27,584 nucleotides of DNA from positions 1-27,584 of the forward strand of contig JALUAR010000012.1 in assembly GCA_027050975.1 (NCBI GenBank). The letters run 5' to 3'. Shown in pieces: positions 1-6,845 of this stretch. A model generated the notes under the pieces. It made no database searches. It was given only the letters and a program-made list of their open reading frames with translations, and was not told the DNA's origin. The DNA is from Thermodesulfovibrio sp. (lineage in GTDB: Bacteria > Nitrospirota > Thermodesulfovibrionia > Thermodesulfovibrionales > JdFR-85). Both the position numbers and the translations under genes were made by a program. Numbering within the stretch: position 1 is the first letter of the stretch; each line of letters starts with the position of its first letter.

Positions 1-2151
1 GGTCTTTATTATCTCAGCTAACTCCTTGCCGTTTTTATCCGGCATGACGATATCCGTTAGTAACAGATCTATCCTTCCCTCAAACTCATCGCTTATCTGA
101 ATGGCCTCTTCTGCACAGGATGCCTCTAAAATCCTGTACCCGAGGGGCTCAAGACTGTCCCGCAAGAGAGAGACCACTACAGGTTCATCATCAACGACGA
201 GAATGGTTTCCGTACCCTGTCTGGGTGAGAAGTCCTCCTTTTTGATGTCATCGCTCTTTTCAATAGCCTGCTTGGCAGTAGCTGATTCCTTTGTAACGGG
301 TATATAAACCTTAAAGGTTGTACCTCTGCCTGACTCACTATAAACCCAGATATGACCGTTGTGCTGCTTTATTATGCCAAAAACCGTGGCAAGCCCGAGT
401 CCTGTTCCCTTGCCTTTTGCCTTTGTTGTAAAGAATGGCTCAAAGATTCTTTTCTGCATCTCCGGTGGAATTCCCTCTCCTGTATCTGATACGGCAAGCA
501 TTACATACGGTCCCGGAGATACACCTTCATGGGTTCGGGCATACTCTTCGTCAAGGAATACGTCTGATGTTTCTATTATCAACTTTCCTCCCTCAGGCAT
601 AGCATCACGTGCATTTATAGCGAGATTCATTATTACCTGCTCGATTTGACCGGGATCAGCTTTTATAACTCCTGTTTCGCTGGCTGTCCTCAGCTCCAGC
701 TGGATGTTTTCACCCAGAATTCTTCTTAAAATGTTTGCAATGCCTTCCACGATGCTGTTTATTTTTACTGTCTTCATCTGTAGATCTTGCTTCCTGCTGA
801 AGGCAAGGAGCTGGCGTGTCAGGTGGGATGCGCGCTCTCCTGTGTACTGAATCATCTGAATATACTCCCTCACCGGATGTTTTGGTGGTAAGTCTGTGAG
901 TGCTATTTCGCAATATCCGAGAATTGCCGTAAGAAGATTATTGAAATCATGAGCTATCCCACCTGCAAGCATACCTATGCACTCTAACCTCTGGGATTGC
1001 TGTAACTGGGCTTCAAGTTTTCTCTGTTCTGTAATGTCAACGGCATATTCGATTACCTGTACCACCTCACCCTTATGGTCAAATACGGGATAGCAGAAAA
1101 GCTGTACGAATCTGGGAGTGCCGTCCTTGAAGTAGTGGATATGCTCAACGGTATACATCCTCTTCTGCTTCTTTACCTCTTCAATAGGACAGGGATGTTC
1201 CACACCGTCACAGGGCCTGTTGCGCCGATGGGTGAGGCTATAACATGTCTGGGAAGGGGCTTCTTCCTCTGCCAAAGTGGCGGTATTTGCCATAACTATC
1301 TCATATGTATTCACATCTATTACATAAAAGGGGTGAGAGAGGGAGTTAATTATGGTAGTTATAAATTTATTCTGTTGCTTTATTTCATCCTCCATCTCCA
1401 TCTGTCTCAGCAGATGCTTTCTTATCCTGGATGAACCGAATCCGATTCCGAAGAGACCGAAAGCAAGAATTAAAAGATGGGACAGGACGGTGGTTCGTCT
1501 TGTGTCAGCCTCGATGGCCAGATAAGGCTCCATAGGCAGAGATATGCTCAGGCCACCACGGATATCTCCCTCCATATAGCCCTGAAAGGCATGGCACTTG
1601 AGACAGGGCTTTTCTGTTATAAAGGGACGCATGAATCTGATATACGGCTTTCCTTTGAATTCTGTAAATGTTGCTACCTCTCTATCTCCTTTTTCTAATC
1701 TCTGCAGGGCCTCTTTTTCCCAGTCGTCAGGAGCATTATCCGGATTCAGTACCTTCAGGCTTGTTATACGCTCCACAACCCCTGTTCGGGGTGCAAACTC
1801 TGTTAACATCTGACGGAACATATAAGCAGGATTAATCAGGGTAAGTTTTTTCCCCGAAGGTGTGGTAATGTCCCTTTCTGGTATATGTTTTAGATAGGGA
1901 TTTGGTGGAGACCAGTCACTAACAGGGGCGTATACCCCTCCATGTGAGGCTCCCCAGCGTCTGAAGGCCATATCCTTCTCAAAGTAAGCCCTGGCCACAT
2001 GCACGGCAATATCCTTTGTCCACCGCCGGGTCCTGTAGAGGTTCCAGAAAAGTGATGCCAGGACGATCAAAATCCAGATCAAAACAACAATGATAGTATA
2101 TTGGTTAAGCAGTCGCAGGCTTTTCCGGTTATTGTCATTGTTGTTTGTCAT
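1..2151 (-). CDS. Hybrid histidine kinase with periplasmic haem-c (Tll0287-like) sensor domain, PAS domain and receiver; cut by window edge
   Basis: This frame is open from ATG 2151 to the window edge (717 codons, no stop), so the C-terminus is missing. An N-terminal membrane helix (about residues 18-36) is followed by a periplasmic region with a CLKCH haem-c motif (Cys183, Cys186, His187), resembling the Tll0287-like/DUF3365 family. A second helix lies at about 222-240. Next come a PAS domain (about 260-377) with Cys303, Cys314 and Cys321, a HisKA domain (phospho-acceptor His401 in GGIAHDFNNLL), an HATPase domain (N-box around 509-515, DTGEG 556-560, GTGLGL 582-587) and a receiver beginning near 648 (acidic DDE 654-656, predicted phospho-Asp700 in TDIVMP). 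The start is supported by GGAG about 8 nt upstream. The haem motif implies sensing of redox state or a diatomic gas outside the cytoplasm; the ligand is unknown. Its target would be whatever accepts phosphate from the receiver, beyond the window. Confidence 0.9.
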   Translation of the reverse strand, partial: MTNNNDNNRKSLRLLNQYTIIVVLIWILIVLASLFWNLYRTRRWTKDIAVHVARAYFEKDMAFRRWGASHGGVYAPVSDWSPPNPYLKHIPERDITTPSGKKLTLINPAYMFRQMLTEFAPRTGVVERITSLKVLNPDNAPDDWEKEALQRLEKGDREVATFTEFKGKPYIRFMRPFITEKPCLKCHAFQGYMEGDIRGGLSISLPMEPYLAIEADTRRTTVLSHLLILAFGLFGIGFGSSRIRKHLLRQMEMEDEIKQQNKFITTIINSLSHPFYVIDVNTYEIVMANTATLAEEEAPSQTCYSLTHRRNRPCDGVEHPCPIEEVKKQKRMYTVEHIHYFKDGTPRFVQLFCYPVFDHKGEVVQVIEYAVDITEQRKLEAQLQQSQRLECIGMLAGGIAHDFNNLLTAILGYCEIALTDLPPKHPVREYIQMIQYTGERASHLTRQLLAFSRKQDLQMKTVKINSIVEGIANILRRILGENIQLELRTASETGVIKADPGQIEQVIMNLAINARDAMPEGGKLIIETSDVFLDEEYARTHEGVSPGPYVMLAVSDTGEGIPPEMQKRIFEPFFTTKAKGKGTGLGLATVFGIIKQHNGHIWVYSESGRGTTFKVYIPVTKESATAKQAIEKSDDIKKEDFSPRQGTETILVVDDEPVVVSLLRDSLEPLGYRILEASCAEEAIQISDEFEGRIDLLLTDIVMPDKNGKELAEIIKT

Positions 2152-2355
2152 TGTATGCTCCGTTGCGGATGGACCACTTTTCTCATTCTGGAAAAGATAG
2201 TATCCGAAAAGAGACGAGAAGAAGCATTGCCGACCGAATAAATACAGCGTATCACTTTCGTTCTCCCTTCTGTTTTTGTTGATACTTCCTTAACTCAAGA
2301 TACTCCTCCGTTGAGAAGCATCAAATTTCTTCAATGCTCCCTGAATGAAATAGTT

Positions 2356-2392
2356 AAAAAACGACAGGCAAAGTCGGCAAGAGAGCCTCTTG
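2356..2392 (-). terminator. Weak hairpin pair plus T-run in the leader; possible terminator or attenuator
   Basis: Reading the minus strand, a perfect 6-bp stem with a 3-nt loop (2392-2378) is followed by a 4-bp CGAC/GTCG stem (2376-2362) and six T (2361-2356). The stem next to the T-run is short, so this may not terminate efficiently. It sits between the predicted promoter and the kinase start, so it could end read-through from the upstream operon or act as an attenuator. Confidence 0.25.
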
Positions 2393-2489
2393 TTGAGGTA
2401 TGTCCAAAAGAGAAGGGACGACTTTTAAAGATGACAGGATTTATAACCTTATGCTGTTGCCTCATACTCTCTCCCGATAGAGTCTGTAT

Positions 2490-2519
2490 ATTATATGAAT
2501 CGGACAGTTTGTACGACAA
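2490..2519 (-). promoter_or_regulatory. Predicted sigma70-like promoter for the haem sensor kinase gene
   Basis: On the minus strand TTGTCG (2519-2514) and a perfect TATAAT (2495-2490) are separated by 18 nt. It points toward the kinase start at 2151. It lies just downstream of the neighbouring HAMP kinase gene that ends at 2603, so it would give the haem kinase its own transcript. Only the sequence match supports it. Confidence 0.5.
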
Positions 2520-2602
2520 CTTTAATCCGCCGAGATTTAGAGAATTAATTGCTAAATCATCAAAGTATTTTGGACTGGAAAGGCGGGTTTATGCAAAAGG
2601 GA

Positions 2603-4006
2603 TCAGGCTTCCGGTCTGTTGTCTGGGAGTACAAAAGCTATCCTGGTTCCCATGCCCTTTTGACTTTCTATCTCAACAGAGCCTCCATGTTCTTCTATAA
2701 CCCGTCTCGTAAGTGCAAGACCAAGACCTACTCCCCTCTGTCTGGTGGTAAAGAAGGGTTCAAAGACCTTCTCAAGAACCGAAGCATCAATGCCTTCCCC
2801 TGTATCAGAGACCATGATTCTGACGAAGCCTTGCTCTCTGATAACCTCTATAGTTAGGATGCCTCCCTCTGGCATTGACTGAAAGGCATTCTGAAAGACA
2901 TTTATCAAACATGTTTTTATTAACTCGGGATCCAGTTTCAAGGTGACGGAGGGATCGATTTCGTATAGCCTCTTAATGGAGATACCTCCCTTTTCCGCCT
3001 TTGCCTCGATAAGACGGATAGTCTCATCTATGAGATCCAGCACCCTTACGGTGACAGGTTGTATCTTGAGAGGCCTTCCATAAGTGAGGAAGTTGCCAAC
3101 GAGGCTGTCCAGCCTCTTTATCTCCTCCTTGATGTTTTGGAGTAGTTGTTTTACCTGTTTGTCGTCGGATCGGTCCAGGAGATGGTCCACGCTCAGGCTG
3201 ATAAAGTTCAGGGGGTTTCTTATCTCGTGGGCAACGGTTCGGGCGAGCTCTCCTATTGTGGACAGATGCTCAATCTCGCGCCATCTCTGTTCAAGAGCAC
3301 GGGACTCCCGGAGCCGTTCTGTCATCTGGTTAAAGCTCTCCTTAAGCTCACCAATCTCATCACGCTCTTTTACCGGAAGATGGATATCCAGGTCTCCAGA
3401 GGCAACAGCTTTTGCCGAGGCTACCACCTCTTTAATGGGTCTGGTATATCTTGAAGACAGCCATACGGCAAATACAAGTCCTGTCAGGAAAATCAGAACA
3501 GTTGCAATCATACGCTTTCTTACATGGGTCTTGAGTATGCCTGTTATGTCATCGGTGAAAACCTCAAGATGGATGTATCCCTGATGCTCACCCCGTGCCA
3601 CAACCGGTATGATTATGTGGTATATGTTTCCCTCCTTGGTAACGAACTCTCCCACCTCGGATTTGAAGATAAGCTCTGTGATATGTTCAGGGGTTGTCTC
3701 TCCCACCTTGAAGGGGTTTGTGCTTGCTGTTATCCGTGTAGCACCATCAATAATGCTGATCTCTTTTATTCCTTCTGATTTAAGCCTCTTCAGATATTCG
3801 TAAAGCCTCATATCATCATGTCTTTCCTTTGTGGTGATCTCTTCAATGGCAAGATGGATGGATTCTGTGATCTCGGAGGTTTTTTTCTGGATCGCTGCAA
3901 GCAGGGCCTTTTCAGAGTAATAGTTAAAGACAGACATGGTGATAATGACAGAGGCGCTGAGGGCCGCCATCATAATTATCAGCTTTTTGTTGAGAGTCCA
4001 CTTCAT
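2603..4006 (-). CDS. Membrane-bound HAMP-domain sensor histidine kinase
   Basis: This 467-residue protein has the standard transmembrane sensor kinase layout. A first helix (about 8-29) precedes an extracytoplasmic domain of about 130 residues (31-163) that looks like a small Cache/PAS-type fold. A second helix (about 166-184), a HAMP domain (about 185-240), a HisKA domain with phospho-acceptor His260 in VAHEIRNPLNF, and an HATPase domain follow (Asn373 in the N-box, DTGEG 401-405, FEPFFTT 415-421, GVGLGL 425-430). All catalytic motifs are intact. No cognate response regulator is adjacent. It starts 44 nt after the mnmA stop on the same strand, so it probably shares the mnmA transcript. The SD is weak (GGAT about 7 nt upstream). 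The signal is unknown. Confidence 0.93.
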   Translation of the reverse strand: MKWTLNKKLIIMMAALSASVIITMSVFNYYSEKALLAAIQKKTSEITESIHLAIEEITTKERHDDMRLYEYLKRLKSEGIKEISIIDGATRITASTNPFKVGETTPEHITELIFKSEVGEFVTKEGNIYHIIIPVVARGEHQGYIHLEVFTDDITGILKTHVRKRMIATVLIFLTGLVFAVWLSSRYTRPIKEVVASAKAVASGDLDIHLPVKERDEIGELKESFNQMTERLRESRALEQRWREIEHLSTIGELARTVAHEIRNPLNFISLSVDHLLDRSDDKQVKQLLQNIKEEIKRLDSLVGNFLTYGRPLKIQPVTVRVLDLIDETIRLIEAKAEKGGISIKRLYEIDPSVTLKLDPELIKTCLINVFQNAFQSMPEGGILTIEVIREQGFVRIMVSDTGEGIDASVLEKVFEPFFTTRQRGVGLGLALTRRVIEEHGGSVEIESQKGMGTRIAFVLPDNRPEA

Positions 4007-4050
4007 TCGATTATCCGTTGTTGTTACCAGCAGTACCCGGGTGATTGATT

Positions 4051-5136
4051 TTAAGTGTCGTTCTTGATTGTACCGCCTCCTAAAAGTTCCTCATCCTGGT
4101 AGAATACGGCTGCCTGCCCTGGTGCCGGTGCCCACTGAGGCTCGTCAAATATGATTTTTACCTCTCTGCCACCTTTTTGAATCTGCAACTCTGCAGGCTC
4201 ATCCCTCATCATGGAGCGAATCTTTGCCGTAACCCTGATAGGATGGCCTTCCTTTGTTGGTGGGAAGCCCTGTATCCAGTTTATATCTTCCACCACCACC
4301 TCTGTCTTCATGGCCATCGTCTTTGTACCCACTGTGATGGTATTTGTTCTGGCATCGATCTTCAACACATAAAGGGGCTCTTTGTAATGGATGTTAAGCC
4401 CCCTTCTCTGGCCTATGGTGTAGTTGAATATCCCCTTATGTGTGCCGAGTACTGAGCCGTCAGGGCCAATAATCGGACCCGGCTTTTCAGCCTCCGGAAG
4501 GAGGTTTTTGATAAAGCAGGCATAGTCTCCGTTGTCGACAAAGCATATCTCCACGCTTTCAGGCCTTTTTGCAGATGGCAGATTAAGCCTTCGGGCTATC
4601 TCCCGTACATGTTCCTTTCTGTAGGTGCCCAGGGGAAGGACAAGCCTGCTGAGAACCGTCTGGTTCAGTACATAGAGAAAATAGGACTGGTCCTTTGAGG
4701 AGTCCAAACCTTTCAGGAGCACAAAACCTCTGTCCTCGGCCTTCTCCACCCTTGCATAATGACCGGTGGCTATGTATGATGCTCCCCTTTTGTCTGCCTC
4801 TCTGAGCAGATAAGGGAACTTGATATGGAGGTTGCATAGCACGCAGGGATTGGGGGTTATTCCCTGAAGATAGCCATTTACAAAGGGGTCTATCACCTTT
4901 TCGATGAATTCACTTCGAAGCTCCAGAGCAGTATGCCTTACTCCGACCATTGCTGCTGAGAGGGCAGCATCCTGTATAGCCTCAAGGGAGCAGCAAGACC
5001 TCGGGCTTTTTCTTCCCCTTGTCTCAAAGAGTATAAAGCTTATCCCCTCAACCTCATAACCTGCTTCCTTCAGCAGATAGGCTGTTACGGAGGAGTCTAC
5101 TCCTCCGCTCATGCCAACAAGAACCTTTTCTTTCAT
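4051..5136 (-). CDS. mnmA: tRNA-specific 2-thiouridylase MnmA
   Basis: The protein (361 aa) adenylates U34 of Lys, Glu and Gln tRNAs and transfers sulfur to form 2-thiouridine, acting in the cytoplasm with a sulfur-relay partner. Seen here are the N-terminal PP-loop GMSGGVDSS (8-16), the catalytic Cys98 in NPCVLCN, the second active-site Cys198 in SVEICFV, ATGHYAR (123-129) and the tRNA-contact stretch SKDQSYFL (147-154). Length is normal. The start is fixed by the PP-loop lying only a few residues from the N-terminus, yet there is no SD. Instead TATAAT ends 6 nt before the ATG, suggesting a leaderless message. It is followed by a sensor kinase gene and diverges from nuoA. Confidence 0.97.
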   Translation of the reverse strand: MKEKVLVGMSGGVDSSVTAYLLKEAGYEVEGISFILFETRGRKSPRSCCSLEAIQDAALSAAMVGVRHTALELRSEFIEKVIDPFVNGYLQGITPNPCVLCNLHIKFPYLLREADKRGASYIATGHYARVEKAEDRGFVLLKGLDSSKDQSYFLYVLNQTVLSRLVLPLGTYRKEHVREIARRLNLPSAKRPESVEICFVDNGDYACFIKNLLPEAEKPGPIIGPDGSVLGTHKGIFNYTIGQRRGLNIHYKEPLYVLKIDARTNTITVGTKTMAMKTEVVVEDINWIQGFPPTKEGHPIRVTAKIRSMMRDEPAELQIQKGGREVKIIFDEPQWAPAPGQAAVFYQDEELLGGGTIKNDT

Positions 5137-5142
5137 GATTTT

Positions 5143-5172
5143 ATTATAGGTGTATACAATCTAAGTATTCAA
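5143..5172 (-). promoter_or_regulatory. mnmA promoter, predicted leaderless
   Basis: On the minus strand TTGAAT (5172-5167) and a perfect TATAAT (5148-5143) are spaced by 18 nt. The -10 ends 6 nt before the mnmA ATG at 5136, so the expected start of transcription falls on the A of the start codon. No SD lies in between. Confidence 0.55.
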
Positions 5173-5207
5173 ATTCTCTCTTCTGATTTGGTGGTGTTAA
5201 TATAGGC

Positions 5208-5237
5208 TTTACAAATCAGTTCATTTATGTTTATTAT
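5208..5237 (+). promoter_or_regulatory. Possible distal nuo promoter
   Basis: TTTACA (5208-5213) and TATTAT (5232-5237) are separated by 18 nt on the plus strand, about 120 nt upstream of nuoA. If used, it would give a longer nuo leader that includes the AAGGAG at 5332-5337, still too far from the ATG to act as its SD. This is weaker than the proximal promoter. Confidence 0.3.
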
Positions 5238-5318
5238 ATACCGTCTTTCGGTCTTAAAGAGATAGTTTGAGGGTTCATTTATTAGGTTTTATGCTAATTG
5301 AAAGTTTAATTTTTTTGC

Positions 5319-5348
5319 TTGACAAAAATTAAAGGAGTGTAGTATAAA
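5319..5348 (+). promoter_or_regulatory. Proximal nuo operon promoter, predicted leaderless for nuoA
   Basis: A perfect TTGACA (5319-5324) and TATAAA (5343-5348) are separated by 18 nt, with an A/T-rich run just upstream that could act as an UP element. Only 7 nt separate the -10 from the nuoA ATG (5356), so transcription should begin at or within a nucleotide or two of the start codon. This is the strongest promoter match in the window. Confidence 0.65.
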
Positions 5349-5355
5349 GATAACC

Positions 5356-5727
5356 ATGCCAGGTACCTATTTGCCAAGCAACTATCTGCCTGTATTTATA
5401 TTTTTGGTTGTTGCCATTGCTTTCGGACTTGGTGCCCTCCTGATAGGTGCCATTTTCAGGATAAGAAGACCTTACAAAGAAAAGTTAATGCCCTATGAAT
5501 CGGGAATTGATCCTGTTGGTGAACCAAGGGTCAGATTCTCGATAAGGTTTTACATCATCGCCATGCTTTTTGTTGTCTTCGATGTTGAAGCAATCTTTCT
5601 CTATCCGTGGGCTGTAGTTTTTGACAAGATAGGCCTCTATGCCTTTGTAGAGATGGTAATCTTTATCTTCATCCTGCTTGTGGGTTATCTCTATGCATGG
5701 AAGAAAGAGGCTTTCACCTGGGAATAG
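5356..5727 (+). CDS. nuoA: NADH-quinone oxidoreductase subunit A
   Basis: A small membrane subunit (123 aa) of respiratory complex I. Three membrane helices are visible (about 12-34, 64-86 and 97-115). The family motifs are present: YESG (47-50) in the loop between helices 1 and 2, and FDVEAIFLYPW (75-85) with acidic Asp76 and Glu78. The subunit helps form the quinone-site/E-channel region with NuoH, NuoJ and NuoK. It is the first gene of the operon. No SD lies at a usable distance, and the -10 box is 7 nt from the ATG, so translation may be leaderless. The 81-nt gap to nuoB is the largest in the operon and contains a hairpin. Confidence 0.97.
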   Translation: MPGTYLPSNYLPVFIFLVVAIAFGLGALLIGAIFRIRRPYKEKLMPYESGIDPVGEPRVRFSIRFYIIAMLFVVFDVEAIFLYPWAVVFDKIGLYAFVEMVIFIFILLVGYLYAWKKEAFTWE

Positions 5728-5749
5728 AAGTAGCTGGTAGTTGAGAGAA

Positions 5750-5766
5750 AAGGGGTATAACCCCTT
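5750..5766 (+). repeat. Perfect 7-bp intercistronic hairpin between nuoA and nuoB
   Basis: AAGGGGT (5750-5756) and ACCCCTT (5760-5766) form a perfect stem around a 3-nt loop, 22 nt after the nuoA stop. No T-run follows, so it is unlikely to be a full terminator. It could protect an mRNA end or mark a processing point. Confidence 0.55.
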
Positions 5767-5808
5767 CTGGCGATAAGAACTAACTGTTAAGGTCCTGAGG
5801 AGGACGTT

Positions 5809-6330
5809 ATGGTGATTGATACAACGACTCAGCTGGTAGAGGTTGAAGAGGGCATTAAGGTTATTCCCGGTGCTAACACCATAATTACCACTCTTGATAA
5901 ACTGATCAACTGGGGTAGATACTCATCGCTGTGGCCTGTTACCTTTGGCCTTGCCTGCTGTGCAATCGAGATGATGACAACCCATTCAAGCCATTATGAC
6001 CCTGACAGGCTAGGAATAATCTTCAGAGGCTCGCCAAGACACGCCGATCTTGTGATTGTGGCCGGAACAGTAACAAAAAAGATGGCGCCTGTGGTTAGAA
6101 GGGTCTATGACCAGCTTCCTGAACCCAGATATGTAATCTCCATGGGTAGCTGTGCCTGCTCAGGCGGGATCTTCCGTTCCTATAGCACTGTGCAGGGATG
6201 TGATAGCTTCCTTCCCGTAGATGTATATATTCCAGGTTGTCCTCCCAGGCCGGAGGCCCTTATGTACGGATATATAAAGCTTCAGGAAAAGATCAAAAAG
6301 GAGCGTATGAGATGGAGCCGCTGGAGATAG
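5809..6330 (+). CDS. nuoB: NADH-quinone oxidoreductase subunit B
   Basis: This peripheral subunit (173 aa) carries the terminal 4Fe-4S cluster N2 that hands electrons to quinone. The ligands are visible as the tandem Cys50-Cys51 in LACCAIEM, Cys115 in GSCACSGG and Cys144 in IPGCPPRPEA. Length and motifs are typical. The ATG is preceded by GGAGG with a 5-nt spacer (5799-5803). The C-terminal end of about seven residues is encoded in the overlap with nuoC, which starts 19 nt before the nuoB stop. Confidence 0.98.
   Translation: MVIDTTTQLVEVEEGIKVIPGANTIITTLDKLINWGRYSSLWPVTFGLACCAIEMMTTHSSHYDPDRLGIIFRGSPRHADLVIVAGTVTKKMAPVVRRVYDQLPEPRYVISMGSCACSGGIFRSYSTVQGCDSFLPVDVYIPGCPPRPEALMYGYIKLQEKIKKERMRWSRWR
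6298..6303 (+). promoter_or_regulatory. SD that sets the nuoC start
   Basis: AAGGAG lies 8 nt before ATG 6312, inside the end of nuoB. It favours that codon over an in-frame upstream ATG at 6237, which would add 25 non-homologous residues deep inside nuoB. Confidence 0.7.
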
Positions 6331-6845
6331 CCGAAAAAATAAAGGAGCGGTTTCCAGAAGAGGTCAAGGATATCAGTGAGTTCAGAGGCCAGGTCTCCCT
6401 GACGGTCAAGAGGGAGAGGATTGTTGAGATATGTAAGTGGCTACATGATGAACCAGCGCTGCAGTTTGATTATCTGAAGGACCTCTGTGGTGTTGACTAT
6501 CTGGGTAAAAAACCGATCCGTTTTGAGGTGGTCTACACCCTGTATTCCATGAAGCACCACCATATGATAAGGCTGAAGGCAGAGGTGCCCGAGGAGGACC
6601 CAACAATAGACAGTGTTATTTCTATCTGGCGCGGAGCTGACTGGCATGAACGTGAATGCTTCGATATGTTTGGCATACAGTTTAAAGGTCATCCAGATCT
6701 CCGAAGGATTCTCCTTCCAGAGGACTGGGAGGGTCATCCCCTGCGAAAGGACTATCCCGAAAGAGGTCCTTCAGAGGAATGGAAGGGCTTCAAAGAGGTT
6801 CTTGAGAAGGCAGAACGCCTTAAGGAGTATGTATGGAAGGAATAG
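6312..6845 (+). CDS. nuoC: NADH-quinone oxidoreductase subunit C
   Basis: A 30-kDa-type subunit (177 aa from ATG 6312) of the quinone-proximal peripheral arm; it binds no cofactor and packs against NuoD. The family signature ERECFDMFGI followed by HPDLRRILLPEDWEGHPLRK lies in the C-terminal third. A longer in-frame start at 6237 exists, but the SD at 6298-6303 and normal family length favour 6312. nuoC is separate from nuoD here, unlike the fused nuoCD of enterobacteria. It overlaps nuoB by 19 nt and nuoD by 13 nt, which implies translational coupling. Confidence 0.95.
   Translation: MEPLEIAEKIKERFPEEVKDISEFRGQVSLTVKRERIVEICKWLHDEPALQFDYLKDLCGVDYLGKKPIRFEVVYTLYSMKHHHMIRLKAEVPEEDPTIDSVISIWRGADWHERECFDMFGIQFKGHPDLRRILLPEDWEGHPLRKDYPERGPSEEWKGFKEVLEKAERLKEYVWKE

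Larger units (their letters stand above)
2152..2602. other. 451-nt intergenic region upstream of the haem sensor kinase
   Basis: No convincing gene is present. On the minus strand the region holds a sigma70-like promoter (2490-2519), a 44-codon ORF with an SD-like GGGAG (2465 to 2331), a perfect 6-bp hairpin (2378-2392) and a weak 4-bp hairpin followed by six T (2356-2376). A further 35-codon GTG-initiated ORF on the minus strand ends in an ATGA overlap with the kinase start at 2151. If the promoter is real, the kinase mRNA has a leader of roughly 330 nt, long enough for regulation. No tRNA, known riboswitch or repeat was recognised. Confidence 0.6.

Noticed and set aside
1075..1813. Plus-strand ORFs of 70-120 codons inside the haem kinase
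   Set aside because: They lie antisense to the PAS and periplasmic regions of an intact 717-codon frame.
2152..2260. 35-codon minus-strand GTG ORF ending in ATGA overlap with the haem kinase start
   Set aside because: Too short to judge, no homology recognised, and the ATGA overlap can arise by chance.
2331..2465. 44-codon minus-strand ORF with SD-like GGGAG in the leader of the haem kinase
   Set aside because: No recognisable motif or composition typical of a real protein; kept only as part of the leader observation.
2311..2857. Plus-strand ORFs of about 100-130 codons across the 3' end of the HAMP kinase and the intergenic region
   Set aside because: They are antisense to a well-supported kinase gene and show no protein-like features.
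6237..6311. Upstream in-frame extension of nuoC
   Set aside because: It lies inside nuoB, is not NuoC-like, and the SD supports ATG 6312.
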